This document shows, one piece after another, positions 19,358-29,887 of a stretch of DNA of 43,479 nt. Source of the DNA: Gnetum montanum. Its lineage: Eukaryota > Streptophyta > Gnetopsida > Gnetales > Gnetaceae. Each line of letters opens with the position of its first letter. Within the stretch, counting starts at the first letter, position 1. The translations under genes and the position numbers were made by a program. Under the pieces are notes generated by a model. The model was not told where the DNA came from. It ran no database searches and saw nothing but the letters and a program-made list of their open reading frames with translations. The DNA lies in the NCBI GenBank assembly GCA_015680685.1, contig MNCI01015670.1:1182380-1225858 (forward strand). The letters run 5' to 3'.

Positions 19358-20226
19358 GTAAAGAAACATTGTAGAATTTTTTAACCATAGTTTAGAAATG
19401 TCAAAAACTACAAGTTTCATTTTTAATTGAACCTCATTTTCTTTTACTTCAATTTTACTTGAGCCTTACAATCTAGCAAATCTATAGAATTTTCATGTCT
19501 CTTCAAAATACTATAGGAAATCTAGGTTGTAGCAATTAACTTCTGTTTATTGTAAATTTAAAATTTGAAAAAATTTCTTATTTTTGAATTTTTTATATTT
19601 TTCCCACCTTTTGATGTTGTAAAAATTGATGCCAACCCTTGATATTATTTTAGAATTAGACAATACATGGATTATTTTGAAAAAGTTACCTTATTCATCA
19701 ATTAGATGTTCTAATTAATTTAAGGCATGAACTTCTTTCATGGCTTGCAAAGGGCATGATCAATGTCAATGTGTCACATGAGTTTAGTTTGTCATAGGTA
19801 CTAAAATAGAAAGAAAAATAATTTTTTTAAGGTTTCCTTGGAGTAAGTAATTGATTTTTTATTGGTTGTGTTAGGTGTATTCCTTACTAAATGAATGTTT
19901 AAAGAAAATTATATTTTACCCTCTTTCTGCTTTTTTTTTATTAAGTATTTTTGTTATGGTATTGGTGTATAGTTAAATTCTTGTGCAACCAAAATTTTCC
20001 CCTATACAAACACTTTATTTTATTTTTTGTTGCTAGAAACAAGAAATTGTAACTTTATTTTTAATCTAGATCTTTTAAACATTGATTTCTCTTAAACATA
20101 TTGGAATTAGTTCTCTAACATTCAATGGTTAAAACCCCCAGAACCATACTTTTGGGACTATTTATACTTACTTATTTTGTTGTTTATATGCAATAATAAC
20201 CATGTGCTATTCTATGGTTTTTATAG

Positions 20227-20274
20227 GCAAACCTTGCCCTTTCAGCCATCCAATGGAGAGAGGCCATTAGTAAG
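20227..20274 (+). other. Exon-like open block 2 (host gene remnant?)
   Basis: Forty-eight bases, much richer in G+C than their flanks, preceded by TTTTTATAG and followed by GTAATG, good acceptor and donor contexts. Reading on in phase from block 1 gives ANLALSAIQWREAISK. Protein family not recognised. Confidence 0.35.
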
Positions 20275-20338
20275 GTAATGATTATCTTCAAGGATGATAC
20301 AATAATGAATGACACATTTTTAATATCAAGACTCTAAC

Positions 20339-20426
20339 TTTATTATCATCATTGTCATTCTATCCTTGTCCCAAGAAAATGGAGTGAGCTAAATGAATTC
20401 TTTTTCATCATTCATACCTATGAAGA
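20339..20426 (+). repeat. Short dispersed repeat, copy 1
   Basis: Reads CATTGTCATTCTATCCTTGT CCCAAGAAAATGGAGTGAGC, then AATTCTTTTTCATCATTCA. A second copy is at 33629-33711. It recalls the CTTGTCCCAA...TTGGGGTCGG phrase common in dispersed plant repeats, possibly SINE-derived. Confidence 0.5.
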
Positions 20427-20850
20427 CTCTTTAACTTTCTGTTATGTGAAAATAAATAAATTGAAATTACTTAAATCACAACATAAAATGAGTGTAAGAT
20501 ATGGAATTATTATGTTTCTTAATTTCTCAAGGGTAAGAAGCTGGGATGACAATTGGATTTAATTAAAGGAATGTAATGTATTCACTCGATGAAACTGCTA
20601 TCATGAAAGCTTTTGTCCATGATATTAGACAATATATTCAATGATTCTACTTTTGATTTTACCTTTGTAAATGACATACTTATTGATCATTATATCGATA
20701 ATGCAATATATATTGGAAGACCTTTGTTATGTTTTGGATTGAAAAATGATTTTGTTTTTATTTTTTTTCATGTTTATAATGTTGGTCTTTAACTTGAGGA
20801 TGAAGTTTAAGATGTATTTAGGCAATGAGGATGCTTTGTGTTAAATTAAG

Positions 20851-21057
20851 ATGGGTTTTGATGAGCATGTGGTAAAGAATTTTGTAATTAATGATGTTTT
20901 GACTTATTGTAGGAAAAAATATGCTTTTTTTCTTGATCTGGATAGATATAATGAGGATGAAAATCAAATGGATAATGAGGGGAGATGGTCAAGATCTTTT
21001 AATTCCATTGTTAAAATTGCTAACAAAGATAGAGCTTTTGAGTTTTTCATATACTAA
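20851..21057 (+). other. Unrecognised 68-residue open frame
   Basis: Acidic peptide (MGFDEHVVKNFVINDVLTYC ...) in AT-rich DNA. An ATTGTAG inside it could be a splice acceptor. It lies between exon-like blocks 2 and 3 but nothing ties it to them. A chance frame is quite possible. Confidence 0.15.
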
Positions 21058-21107
21058 TGATCTATCTTTTGTTTCCTATGTTGTTGAATTTTTAATTTTG
21101 ATCTTAG

Positions 21108-21217
21108 GGAAAGAGTTGATTTGTGATCTCAAATGTTGAAATACCTCAAGGCATAGAGGAGAAGCCATAAAGACTTTTAGACCTTGAAAATGAAGGCGTG
21201 GAGAAGGTCATGATAAC
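21108..21217 (+). other. Exon-like block 3, interrupted by element D
   Basis: Follows TTTTGATCTTAG, a good acceptor context. One frame reads GKS-stop-FVISNVEIPQGIEEKP-stop-RLLDLENEGVEKVMIT, with TGA and TAA where CGA and CAA/CGA are plausible ancestors. Element D cuts it inside the Thr codon; joining at the target duplication would continue T-N and then TAG at 30827. Not recognised as a known family. Confidence 0.25.
21213..21217. other. Target-site duplication of element D, left copy
   Basis: ATAAC directly left of the LTR edge, matched by ATAAC at 30818-30822 directly right of the other LTR. Five-base duplications are normal for Ty3/gypsy integrases. Confidence 0.8.
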
Positions 21218-22124
21218 TAATGAGTGGTGAGGTACCCCTACGCTCAACCATACGAATATGAGCATTTCATGCATGATCTGGTCGAATTCCAAGGACTAAG
21301 TGCCTATGTGCCTTTGTGGAACAAGCATGGGTTGGTTGATCATTGTCTACCCAAACTTACTTGTATGTCACAGTTGTATGGTTAAGTAATCTTGAGGCAT
21401 ATGATTTTTATAGCTTTTATGTTTTTATGTCTTGCACTAATAGGGAAAGAGAGAGATAACTAAGTGACTAATTTAACTTAACTACTGATTAGCTAGGCTT
21501 TGACTAATCCTAACACTAGTATCCATTCTTACATTTCATACACATCCTGAACCAGTGCAACACTACTGGGATTACCAAATGCTAATCGTTACTAGGTTAC
21601 CAAGTGTTACACACATGCTTGAAGTGATTGTACTGAGTGTATTTTAACAATTTTCTTAATTGATCAAAATGAATTATTATGCTAATAACATAAATTTAAA
21701 GTGCATAAAATAAAATAAAATAAATGCATAAGAAAATAAAATAAAAGAAATGGGTAAGAAAATAGATCTCAAGTGCTACAGGGATGAATCAAAGAGCTTT
21801 TCTTTATTGCCATACACAAGGTGTGCTTAGGTATACAATGCTTAGATAAAGATTCATCCACACTTCGACCTCCTACTGCGGGCACTTGGAAAATACTCTA
21901 CAAGAGTTTTGCTACTTGACTGCTATAATACTTCTTTCCTAGACTTCCTCTTGACTCCTTCTGAATTACTCCCTATTATGCACCTGGGCACTGTATTTAT
22001 AGGCCCAAGAGTAACCCAGGAATAACTGCTCTAATAATAATCACTCTAATAATAACCACTCTAATAATTAGAGTAATTGCTCTAATAATAACCACTCTAA
22101 TTATTAGAGTAACCACTCTTATCA
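21218..22124 (-). repeat. 3' LTR of element D, 907 bp
   Basis: On the minus strand TGATAAGAG ... CCACTCATTA; the terminal CA has become TA. TATA-type CCTATAAATACA is the reverse complement of 21992-22003. Near the LTR start it carries about 110 bp of ACTCTAATAATTAGAGT-type repeats, fewer than in the 5' LTR. Confidence 0.92.
22013..22124 (-). repeat. Tandem repeats with inverted symmetry, 3' LTR of D
   Basis: Repeats of about 36 bp built from CTCTAATAATAACCA and the near-palindrome ACTCTAATAATTAGAGT. They lie upstream of the TATA box in transcription order, so they are candidate promoter elements. Confidence 0.75.
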
Positions 22125-22160
22125 TACCCCCACTAATGAATGAAAACTCGTCCTCAAGTT
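22125..22160 (-). promoter_or_regulatory. PPT and conserved leader of element D
   Basis: On the minus strand AGTGGGGGTA abuts the LTR; ACTTGAGGACGAGTTTTCAT lies just upstream, the shared phrase of these elements. Confidence 0.85.
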
Positions 22161-23546
22161 CCTTACAAAGTATTGGGAAGGTATGGGATTATTAACTAAT
22201 TGACAATTGACAGTGGAATGGGATGATAGAATCAACGTGCCCAGTGAATGGATCAATAAGCATATTAGAACATTAGTGTTCATGACCATTGTGGTGAACA
22301 CTTGTACATAAATGACATCCAAGCCTTTATTTGGTAGATTTTAGAGAAAGAAAAAAAAATGAAGTGTGTTGCCGCCAATGCTAAGATTATGTCTTCTGTT
22401 GTTTATCCATAGCCACACCACCAGAATTTCTCCTCTTGTAAATTCTCTAGTTCTGGTCCATCCTGAGTGATTCCTCTAAGCCTAGTCCATTGTTTGTATG
22501 ATCACCATATGCACATACAACATAGTCACAAATGAGCAAGGATAGATAAACCACAATGCAGTTGATACCTTGCCTCGATATGAAGCGCATTGGCTAAGTT
22601 ATGGTTATGGAGAAAACTGGTTAAAAGATTTATCACAAGTGACTACCCAAGGTGTAGGGGTTAGGTGAACAGTAAAATGGAGAAAATTGAAATATTTGTG
22701 GTAGGGACCCCACGACTAAGAGTGAACCTCTAGTAGCTATAAGATGGAAAAATATGAGGAACAAGAAAGATGGGAAAAAATAACAATGGCAATGCCAATA
22801 AAATGGATGTCATGGATGGGGATGAAACAAGAGATGATTGATTACAAAAAACATTTAAGAAAAAGAACTTAATAATTTCACAAAAAAGGAATGCCAATGG
22901 GTCCTCTCCAAAGTAGGCTCATGCCATTTATGCCATGACAAACCCACAAACTAAAGAGTTTGTAGGCTCTAGGAATGTCATTTGGAAGCAAGAGTTAAAA
23001 ATGTACCCACAAGAATTCATCAAAGAAAAGAAATGCATCAACCTAGAAATAGACTAATGATAAAATCGGAAATGAGGTGGAAAATGGGAAGAAAGATGGA
23101 GAGGAGAGAATGGAATGGAATCCCAAGAACAAGGTTGTGTAAAGCCCCTTGTGTATTTTATGGTTAACGTGACTAAGTAGAACTCATCCCGAATCTAGAC
23201 TCAAACAAACCACATCTAGTGACCTTGCATCTACACACTTGACCAATCCATCCACTTGAAGTAACAAGAATGCTTCCACAAAAATTCACCACCATACCTT
23301 AATATCAACATCATAATTCAAAGATAAAAACCAAACATTAGCAATCAATATGATATAATTTAATCCACCAACATGAGCACTTATTGGATGATGAATAAAA
23401 GCAATCAAGAAAACAAAAAAAATAGTAAAAATATGAACAATGGTGTAAAAAAAATAAGAAAAGTTTAAAGAATGTGTAAAAAAAATGTGTAAAACAAAAA
23501 TTCAAAAAGAACTGAGGGCCTAGAATGGTTAGCATAAGTGGCCATC
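22161..23546 (-). other. 3' non-coding region of element D
   Basis: About 1.4 kb between pol and the PPT, matching element F in order and containing the conserved block at 22891-22947. Open frames such as 22982-23167 are not supported. The part next to pol is A-rich on the plus strand (T-rich in element sense), as in A and E. Confidence 0.7.
22891..22947 (-). other. Conserved 3' non-coding block, copy in D
   Basis: On the plus strand GCCAATGGGTCCTCTCCAAA, then GTAGGCTCATGCC and TTATGCCATGACA, the weakest of the four copies. It lies 767 bp from the LTR edge. Confidence 0.7.
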
Positions 23547-23561
23547 TCCTCCATGACTAAG
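23547..23561 (-). promoter_or_regulatory. Internal PPT-like motif after pol of element D
   Basis: On the minus strand TTAGTCATGGAGGAG, same position and sequence type as 2474-2488 and 42052-42065, with one G changed to A inside the G run. Confidence 0.4.
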
Positions 23562-23585
23562 TTGGAAGGAGGAGATCCGAAATAG

Positions 23586-24800
23586 TCAGCAAGGTTGTCC
23601 ATCAAGAGAGGTAGCATGTGTACTAGCTATCCTAATCTCCTCGAGAGGTTTGATTTGTTGCATGTTGATCAAAATTTTTTTATCTGGGCTCTCAGGTTTG
23701 TATATTGTCATGGCCCCTGAAGGAAAAGTTGCATAAATAATATAAGGTCCTTCCCACAGTGTTTGAAATTTCATACGTTGTCGCACATGTGTGGGATTCT
23801 AGTAGAGAACCTTATCTCCCAGTTGATATTTAACTTTCCTAATTCTTAGGTCATCATGTTTTTTATTGAATGCCTTGTGAAACTCATTAGATGATAGGGC
23901 AGCTAATCGATTTTCATCTAACAAGTTAAGGGTTACTAACCGTTGTTTCTATGAAAGATCAAGGTCAAGGTTGAGGTCACATGCCATGGATAGTGTACGA
24001 AGCTCAGTTTGAATAGAAGGCGTTGGTAATTTACTGTATACTAACTCATATGGAGAGTAGCCTGTAGAGAGTTTCCATGTGGAGCAGTATGCCCAAAGAG
24101 CATCATTCATTTTAGTACTCCAGTCTTGCCTAAACTTGCTAACAATTCTTTTCAATATCTTCGTAATCTTCCTGTTGGTGACTTCTACTTGACTGTTCAC
24201 TTGGAGGTGGTATGGTGTAGTTAATTTATGCTTAACCACTAACTGTTGCATTAATTTTTAAAAAGTTGCACCTATGAAGTATGTATCATTGTCTAAAATA
24301 AGTGCACACGACACACCAAACCTATTTATGAGTTGTTCTTGAACAAATCATGTAGCTGTAGATGATGTACAATCTTTAATAGTAGCTACTTTGGCCTATT
24401 TTATTAGGTAATCAATGACAATAATAATATAAGCTTTTCCATTGGACATTTGTGTAATCAACCCCATAAAATCAATTCCCAAAATGTCGAAGGGTTCTAA
24501 TGTCCATTGTTGCAGATCCTCCATTCTAGCAGTCATTCCCCCATCACGTTGACAACATTCACAAGATTGGATGAAATGATGGGCATCCCAAAACAATGTA
24601 GGCCAATAATATCCTGCAAGCAAGATCTTGATGGCTATTTTTCTTCCAACGTAATGACCCCCACAAGGACCCTCATGAGCATCTTGAAGAACTCACAATT
24701 GATTTATATTGAGAACACACCATCGAACCAACCCATTGGGACATACTTTGTAAAGTTTCCCATTAATCTCCATAAAATACTTTGCTCAGTGAAGAAACTA
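23586..24800 (-). pseudogene. pol: Element D integrase
   Basis: Minus strand. HHCC zinc domain (HEGPCGGHY ... SCECCQRDG, about 24680-24550), first catalytic Asp in GIDFMG (about 24470), second in LDNDTYF (about 24300), Glu in QVEVTN (about 24185). The C-terminal GPY module LWEGPYIIYATFPSGAMTIY (about 23760-23700) is complete, ending at PC and a stop at 23586. Stops and a gap between 24395 and 24250 interrupt the core. Best-preserved integrase C-terminus in the window. When intact it inserts the element cDNA. Confidence 0.92.
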
Positions 24801-24817
24801 TTTTTTCTTCTTAAGGT

Positions 24818-25489
24818 TTAACTCTTGTGGTGTTTTTTGGGTGAGGAGATAGGTAAGAATGCTACTGTACCAGTTTTCTCCATGGATGATTGATTATTCA
24901 CTACACCAACAAAGAGAAATTCATCAGGGAAATGATCAAAAATTGGATACTCATCCTCTTTGTTGTCCCCTCGCAACCAAGATAAATGATCAGCAACTAC
25001 ATTCTCAGTGCCCTTACGATCGATCATTATTATATTGAACTCTTGTAAGATTACAAGCCATTGTATGAGACGAGGGCTTATCATTCATGAGGAACCATAT
25101 TGCACTATGATTTATATGTATATATACTTTATATCCCAATACATAGTGTCTAAAATTTTCTAGTGCAAACACTACAGTCATTACTTATTTCTCTATGGTA
25201 GTGTAGTTAAGTTGTGCACCAGTGATACTTCTACTTGCACAGTGGATGTAATAAGGATGCTTCTAGTCATCTAACTATGTAAGTACGACTCCTAAAGCAT
25301 AGTTGGATGCATCAATCATGATATGGAATGGTTTGGAATAGTTAGGAGCTTGTAGAATGGGACTCTACTAGCTTCTATTTCAGAGTTTGGAAAGCTAATT
25401 CACATTCCTTGGTCCACTTGAAAGGTACTTCCTTTTTCGTTAATTCCACTAATGGTTTGACAACTATTGAAAAGTTCTCAATAAATCTC
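24818..25489 (-). pseudogene. pol: Element D RNase H
   Basis: Minus strand: PILQAPNYSKPFHIM, DASNYALGVVLT (first catalytic Asp kept), FALENFRHYVLGYKV, then IHINHSAIWFLMN where Asn replaces the Asp of the usual TDH motif. The open C-terminal piece at 24818-25084 holds FNIIMIDRKGTENVVADHLS. Several TAG stops stand at Gln positions. Cleaves RNA in hybrids in an intact element; here probably inactive. Confidence 0.88.
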
Positions 25490-26230
25490 CTATAGTAACC
25501 AGTATGTCCAAGAAATGATCAAATATCTTTGAGAGTTTCTGGTTGATAGGTAATTCCTTGGATAATTTTGATTTTCTTGGGATCTACCTCTATCCCTATG
25601 TGTGAGATTTTGTGCCCTAGTACTACACCTTCTTGGACCATCAAATGGCTTTTTTGCCAGTTGAGCCTCAAATTGGTTTCTACACATCTTTTTAACACTT
25701 GCTCCAACTGGTCCAAGGCTTGATCAAAGTTTGCTCCATAGGTGGAGAAGTCATCCATAAAGACCTTCACACCATTCCCTATCTTCTATTGGAATATGCT
25801 TAGAACTAGTCGTTGAAATGTTTCAAGGGCATTGCACAAGCCAAACAACATCTATTTGTATGCAAACATTCCCCAAGGACTAGTGAATGTAGTCTTAGCT
25901 TGGTCTTCTAGGGCTATTTGTATTTGGTTATATCTGCTATATCCATCCAGAAAACTATAATAGTGATGCCCTGTGATGGTGTCTAAGACTTGGTCAACAA
26001 ATGGCAATGGAAAGTGATCTTTAAATATTGCCATATTTAGTAGCCTGAAATCTATGCACACCCTCCATTTTCCTTCCTTTTTAGGCATAATAAATAGGGG
26101 GCTAACCCATTCACTATTAGCAATGGGGTATATGAACCCAGCATTGAGAAGCTATTTGATTTCTTCCTTAACTACTTGCTTCAACATAGGGTTCAATCGC
26201 CTCTACGGTTGTCTTTGAGGCTTCATGGAG
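25490..26230 (-). pseudogene. pol: Element D reverse transcriptase
   Basis: Minus strand: GFIYPIANSEWVSPLFIMPK, WRVCIDFRLLN, KDHFPLPFVDQ, SFLDGYSRYNQIQIA, TTFTSPWGMFAY, FGLCNALETFQRL and the catalytic FMDDFSTYG (about 25765), followed by LRLNWQKSHLMVQEGVVLGH and IEVDPKKI. Stops: TAG before LLNA, before MLFGLC and before KIG; TGA before SFLGH (about 25517). LDGYS and FMDD are typical of Athila/Tat RT. Confidence 0.95.
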
Positions 26231-26910
26231 GGGTTAGTGTCAATTCTATGTTGGCATATCCTAGGATCTATTCCAGTTAATTTGGAATATCGCCAAGCAA
26301 AGGCTTCCAACCATTTATTTATTACCTTCAAAAATTCTTCTTTCTGTTGAGGAGCAAGCTTAGCAATGATAATTATCAGTTTTTCATTTTTAAGGAACGT
26401 GTATTCCATATTGGTGGGAAATGGTTTTAGCTCAAGGGGCTCCTGCTTAAATTTCTTAGGGATTTCCAACTTTCCCTAGTTGATATTTTCAAGGTTAAGA
26501 CATGGAAGTTGGTGGTGGACTTGCTCTAATGCGTCTATGCTATCGATGTAAGCACAAGTCAAACCCTTGGTTGGTTTCATGCATATGAGTGAACTATTTT
26601 CTTGATTAGCTATTAGCCACTGGGTGTCTTCCTATTATGTGGCTGTTGCATATAGGCATCTTTGTATGTTAATCACTTATGCACACTGATTGTATGCATG
26701 CAATGCTAAACTTTGCACAAACCATGACCTCTGCATGCAATTACACATTGTGTCACTGTATGCAATGCATGGAACTTTCTTCTTCTCGATCTTTCCAAAT
26801 GTATTTTCGTTTGATATTTGTAGGGAATGATCATGAATTCCTAAGCATGTGTCAACTATGCTTAGCCATGTTCTTTCCATTATAATTGGGAAGTCCCCCT
26901 TACCATTCAA
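26231..26910 (-). pseudogene. pol: Element D protease-RT linker
   Basis: Minus strand: GKGDFPIIMERTWLSIVDTC, then GIHDHSLQIS and VPCIAYSD (26910-26677), and after stops KPFPTNMEYTFLKNEKLIII and INKWLEAFAWRYSKLTGIDP (26469-26203), the usual lead-in to RT. E keeps parallel pieces (GIHDLSFKIS, VPCISYSD, LNKWPIAFTWSYDEIIGIDP). Confidence 0.85.
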
Positions 26911-27330
26911 CTAAATCACTAAGAAATTAGTTGGGTATGACCACCCATAAATAGTGATAAAAATGTCCTCCACTAGTCCCAACGGGATAGTGATGGATTG
27001 GTCGGCAAACTCTAACCGAATGTTGCTATTTTTCAATGGAGGTAGGTTCCAAGCCTTGTACATTTCTTGAGAAATCAAGTTGACACTGGAACCTGAATCC
27101 AAAAGAGCCTTGCATGATGCATTTTCAACAATTTGTAAGTATATCAAAGGACTCCTAGGATCAGACAATTTCTTGGGAAGGTGGCTAGCTTTGATCCAAT
27201 GGGTGACAGCATGTGTTAGCATGACCGTATGCATTGAGTGTAGTGGTTGAGTTGAAGGAGGCATCAAAGTTTTGATTGATATTGAGGCATCTAAGAAATT
27301 AATTGCTTGTGATTGCAAGGGCTTGGTTGG
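26911..27330 (-). pseudogene. pol: Element D aspartic protease
   Basis: Part of a 179-residue open frame (26911-27450, minus). Catalytic motif ALLDSGSSVNLI at about 27115-27080, followed by LEFADQSITIPLGLVEDIFI and YPTNFLVI, the retropepsin flap and second half as in Athila-type elements. It processes Gag-Pol in an intact element. This domain has no internal stop and is the best-preserved coding piece of the window. Confidence 0.9.
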
Positions 27331-27860
27331 ACTGTTGGTTCTAAAGAAAGGTCTTTTCTTCATGTGGTTGTTGGAACCAATAGTAGGTTGAGAGTTAACA
27401 GCCCTTTTGGCATTACGTTGTTGCGACTGGGTAGGGATTTCACCCTGCATAGCTAGAGCAAGTGGTAGTGGAGCTATTAGTGGAAGAGATGCAGCTAGAT
27501 GAGAAGGATAATATGCTTGTGGAATATTGCCCCTAGAAGAGGGAGTTCCATAATACTTGCAGGCTTGGTAGTCAGGTTGAGGAGTGATATGACCAATAGA
27601 GTCACATGGGCAGATTGGCTACTGCATGTAATATCCATACAAGTTAGGTTTTCGATAAGGATACTACTGCTTTGGTGGTGGCATTCCCCATGATTGTGGG
27701 TGCTACCACTGTTGATATTTCTCAATCAATTGTGGTGGAGTTCCACTTGGATAATACATTAAGGGTTGGTGGAAATGTCTTGGGTTACCTTGGGGGCAAG
27801 GTAACCTTCAAGGTGCTTTCTGTTTGTTCAATCATGGGTTGAGTGCACACACCCTAGACT
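27331..27860 (-). pseudogene. gag: Element D Gag-protease linker, Pro/Gln/Tyr-rich
   Basis: Minus strand: YYPSGTPPQLIEKYQQW, GMPPPKQ, YPYRKPNLYGYYMQ, HITPQPDYQACKYYGTPSS and HLAASLPLIAPLPLALAMQG, broken by TAGs where Gln/Trp would fit. Low-complexity tail after the zinc knuckle. Compare 9899-10263 of element C'. Confidence 0.7.
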
Positions 27861-29751
27861 CTTACAGATGTGAGATTACAGGGCAACATCTCTTAGGATG
27901 GTCATATTGACATATTTCACATCCACTATCATTATCTGTTTCCAACTCCACAAGCTCTTCAATGATGACAATTTTTCCCTTACCCTTGCTACGTGTATGT
28001 TCAGCTTCTCTCTTTTTTCTTTTTATCACTACCTTGCTCTCTATACTCCTATACTATTTTAAGAAAATATTGAAATCTACTGTCTAGGGAATCCCACATT
28101 TGGTCTACCTTTGACAATAATTTTGATGTCAACTTTTGGATAGGCAAATTTTTCCTGTTCACCATCTCTTTGAGTGGTGACTCTTCTTCATCCTCACAAA
28201 ATCTTACTCCCCTCTTCTAGAGGGAAGCATCTTGGTTATACTCTTCCACACTTTCTCTCATCCATAGCTCATCTTCTTCCTTAGCAACTTGCTCCAATAG
28301 TCTTTGAATTTAATGGGACCTAAGCTCGAATAGTCTTCTTTGGGCATAAGTCCCGAGGTTCTTCTCGTTTCATGCCTAAACCCATCCATGATATGGCGTA
28401 GTTGATCCCTTTGCGAATAACCATGGCTAGGACAATGATGTAACAGTGCATAGTATTGGCCCATGGTAGCATCGAAGGGTTCATGTCCTCCTTTTTTCTA
28501 GCCTTGGATTTGCTTTTGTAGGTTGGACACTCAAGAGTACATTTGGTACTTATCGTTGAATAATTCTAATATAGTACTCCATCTACAAATAGATTCCAGT
28601 TCTAAGGATCAGTACCAGCTTTCTACTTCTTTAACTAGTGTCTATGGGAACAACTTAAATTTTTCCATTCATTCTCTATGTTTTGTAAGGACATGCATCA
28701 TGGAATGCTTGTAAATGATTCTAAGGATCAGCATTGTATCCCCATTCAAATCATGGGATATTCTTCATATCTAATCTCTTGATCCTACTATATTTCTTGT
28801 GCCTTGTTGGAATTCTAACAACCTCAGTTATGTCTAACATACTTCGAATAGGGAGTATGGGTTCATCATTATTGTCTTGTCCATGGCTTCTATGATGCCT
28901 ACATTATTCCCTGCTCTCCCTTCTTCTATGTCCTAACTCTCTAGAGTGCCCTCATCCCCTTTCCTGGCTATTTCTCTATGACTTCCACTTTGCCTACCTT
29001 TATCCCCATGGTATTTTTCTTTATGACCACATCCAGATATTGAAGGAGAGGGTGAAGGAGATGATGAAGGTGAAGAAGAAGGAGAACTATCACCATGATG
29101 GTGTCTAATACCTTCTCTTTTACGGTCTTGGCCCTAATCACGATTGCATTTAGAATGTCCATCTTTATCATAAGTGCGTATCCCTTTTTCAGATCCTTTG
29201 TGTCCATGGGTATCAGAACCTAGGTTATGAATAGTGGAATGAAGGTTTTGATACACAAACCCTTGGCCAAAGTCAAGGGGAGGAACATCGTTATGTGGGC
29301 AACTACTTGAGGTAGGTTCACCACCCTCATTTTCGCTTAAGACATGTGGAACATCCTGGGACCACTTACTCTTCAAAGACTTATGATGTCTCTCCTATTG
29401 CAAGTCCCTTTGACGTTGTGCCTTTTTGGGATGGTATTCTCTCAAGTCATGGTCTTGCACAATGTATTCTGCATGTAAGTGCGGCATGGCAAATCGTGTG
29501 AGAACACAAAGAAGCATGCTTGGGACTGAACAATAGGGAGGGAACACTATGTTACCCTCTAAGTCTCGCCAATGTAGTTGTTCATCTTGATGGATGATAA
29601 AGGTAAAGTCTAGTGTATACTCATCAGGATGAATATATACCACTCAAACTTATTGAGGGACTAGTGGATCAATATCATGTATATTATGACATCGATTGTT
29701 TCCTGTTTCAAACCTAGGTGGTGAGGCACTTTCATACGAAGAAGGAGACAT
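27861..29751 (-). pseudogene. gag: Element D gag
   Basis: Start chosen at the ATG at 29751 (minus), MSPSSYESASPPRFE, about 118 bp after the PBS. N-terminal part DEYTLDFTFIIHQDEQ, LHWRDLEGN, PSMLLCVLTRF (29643-29395); Ser/His-rich and basic linkers (29376-28970); capsid part YYALLHHCPSHGYSQRDQLR and HIMDGF (28464-28258); CCHC-type zinc knuckle CEICQYDHPKRCC (about 27930-27890; spacing C-X2-C-X3-H-X3-C). Several stops and frame changes. It forms the particle and binds genomic RNA in an intact element. Confidence 0.85.
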
Positions 29752-29868
29752 ACTTGTTTATTCAGTGTGTAATGTATTCTTGTTTATTATTTTCTCAATC
29801 AATCCTAAGGGTTCATTCCAACGATGTGAATGATTTTCTATGTTCTAATTAGTGCAAAAACAACTAAG

Positions 29869-29886
29869 TCCTCGACAACGGTGCCA
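29869..29886 (-). promoter_or_regulatory. Primer-binding site of element D (tRNA-Asp type)
   Basis: On the minus strand TGGCACCGTTGTCGAGGA, one base after the LTR end. It matches the tRNA-Asp complement at 15 of 18 positions; the three differences are transitions. Best PBS in the window. Confidence 0.92.
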
Positions 29887-29887
29887 A

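Larger units (their letters stand above)
19148..21217. other. AT-rich background left of element D
   Basis: Non-LTR sequence between the copia LTR and element D. Apart from the three exon-like blocks, the dispersed repeat and one unrecognised open frame, I see nothing. Before D inserted it was continuous with 30823 onwards. Confidence 0.6.

Noticed and set aside
22982-23167. Basic open frame in the 3' non-coding region of D
   Set aside because: Plus strand, antisense to the element, low complexity, and not kept in the matching region of F.
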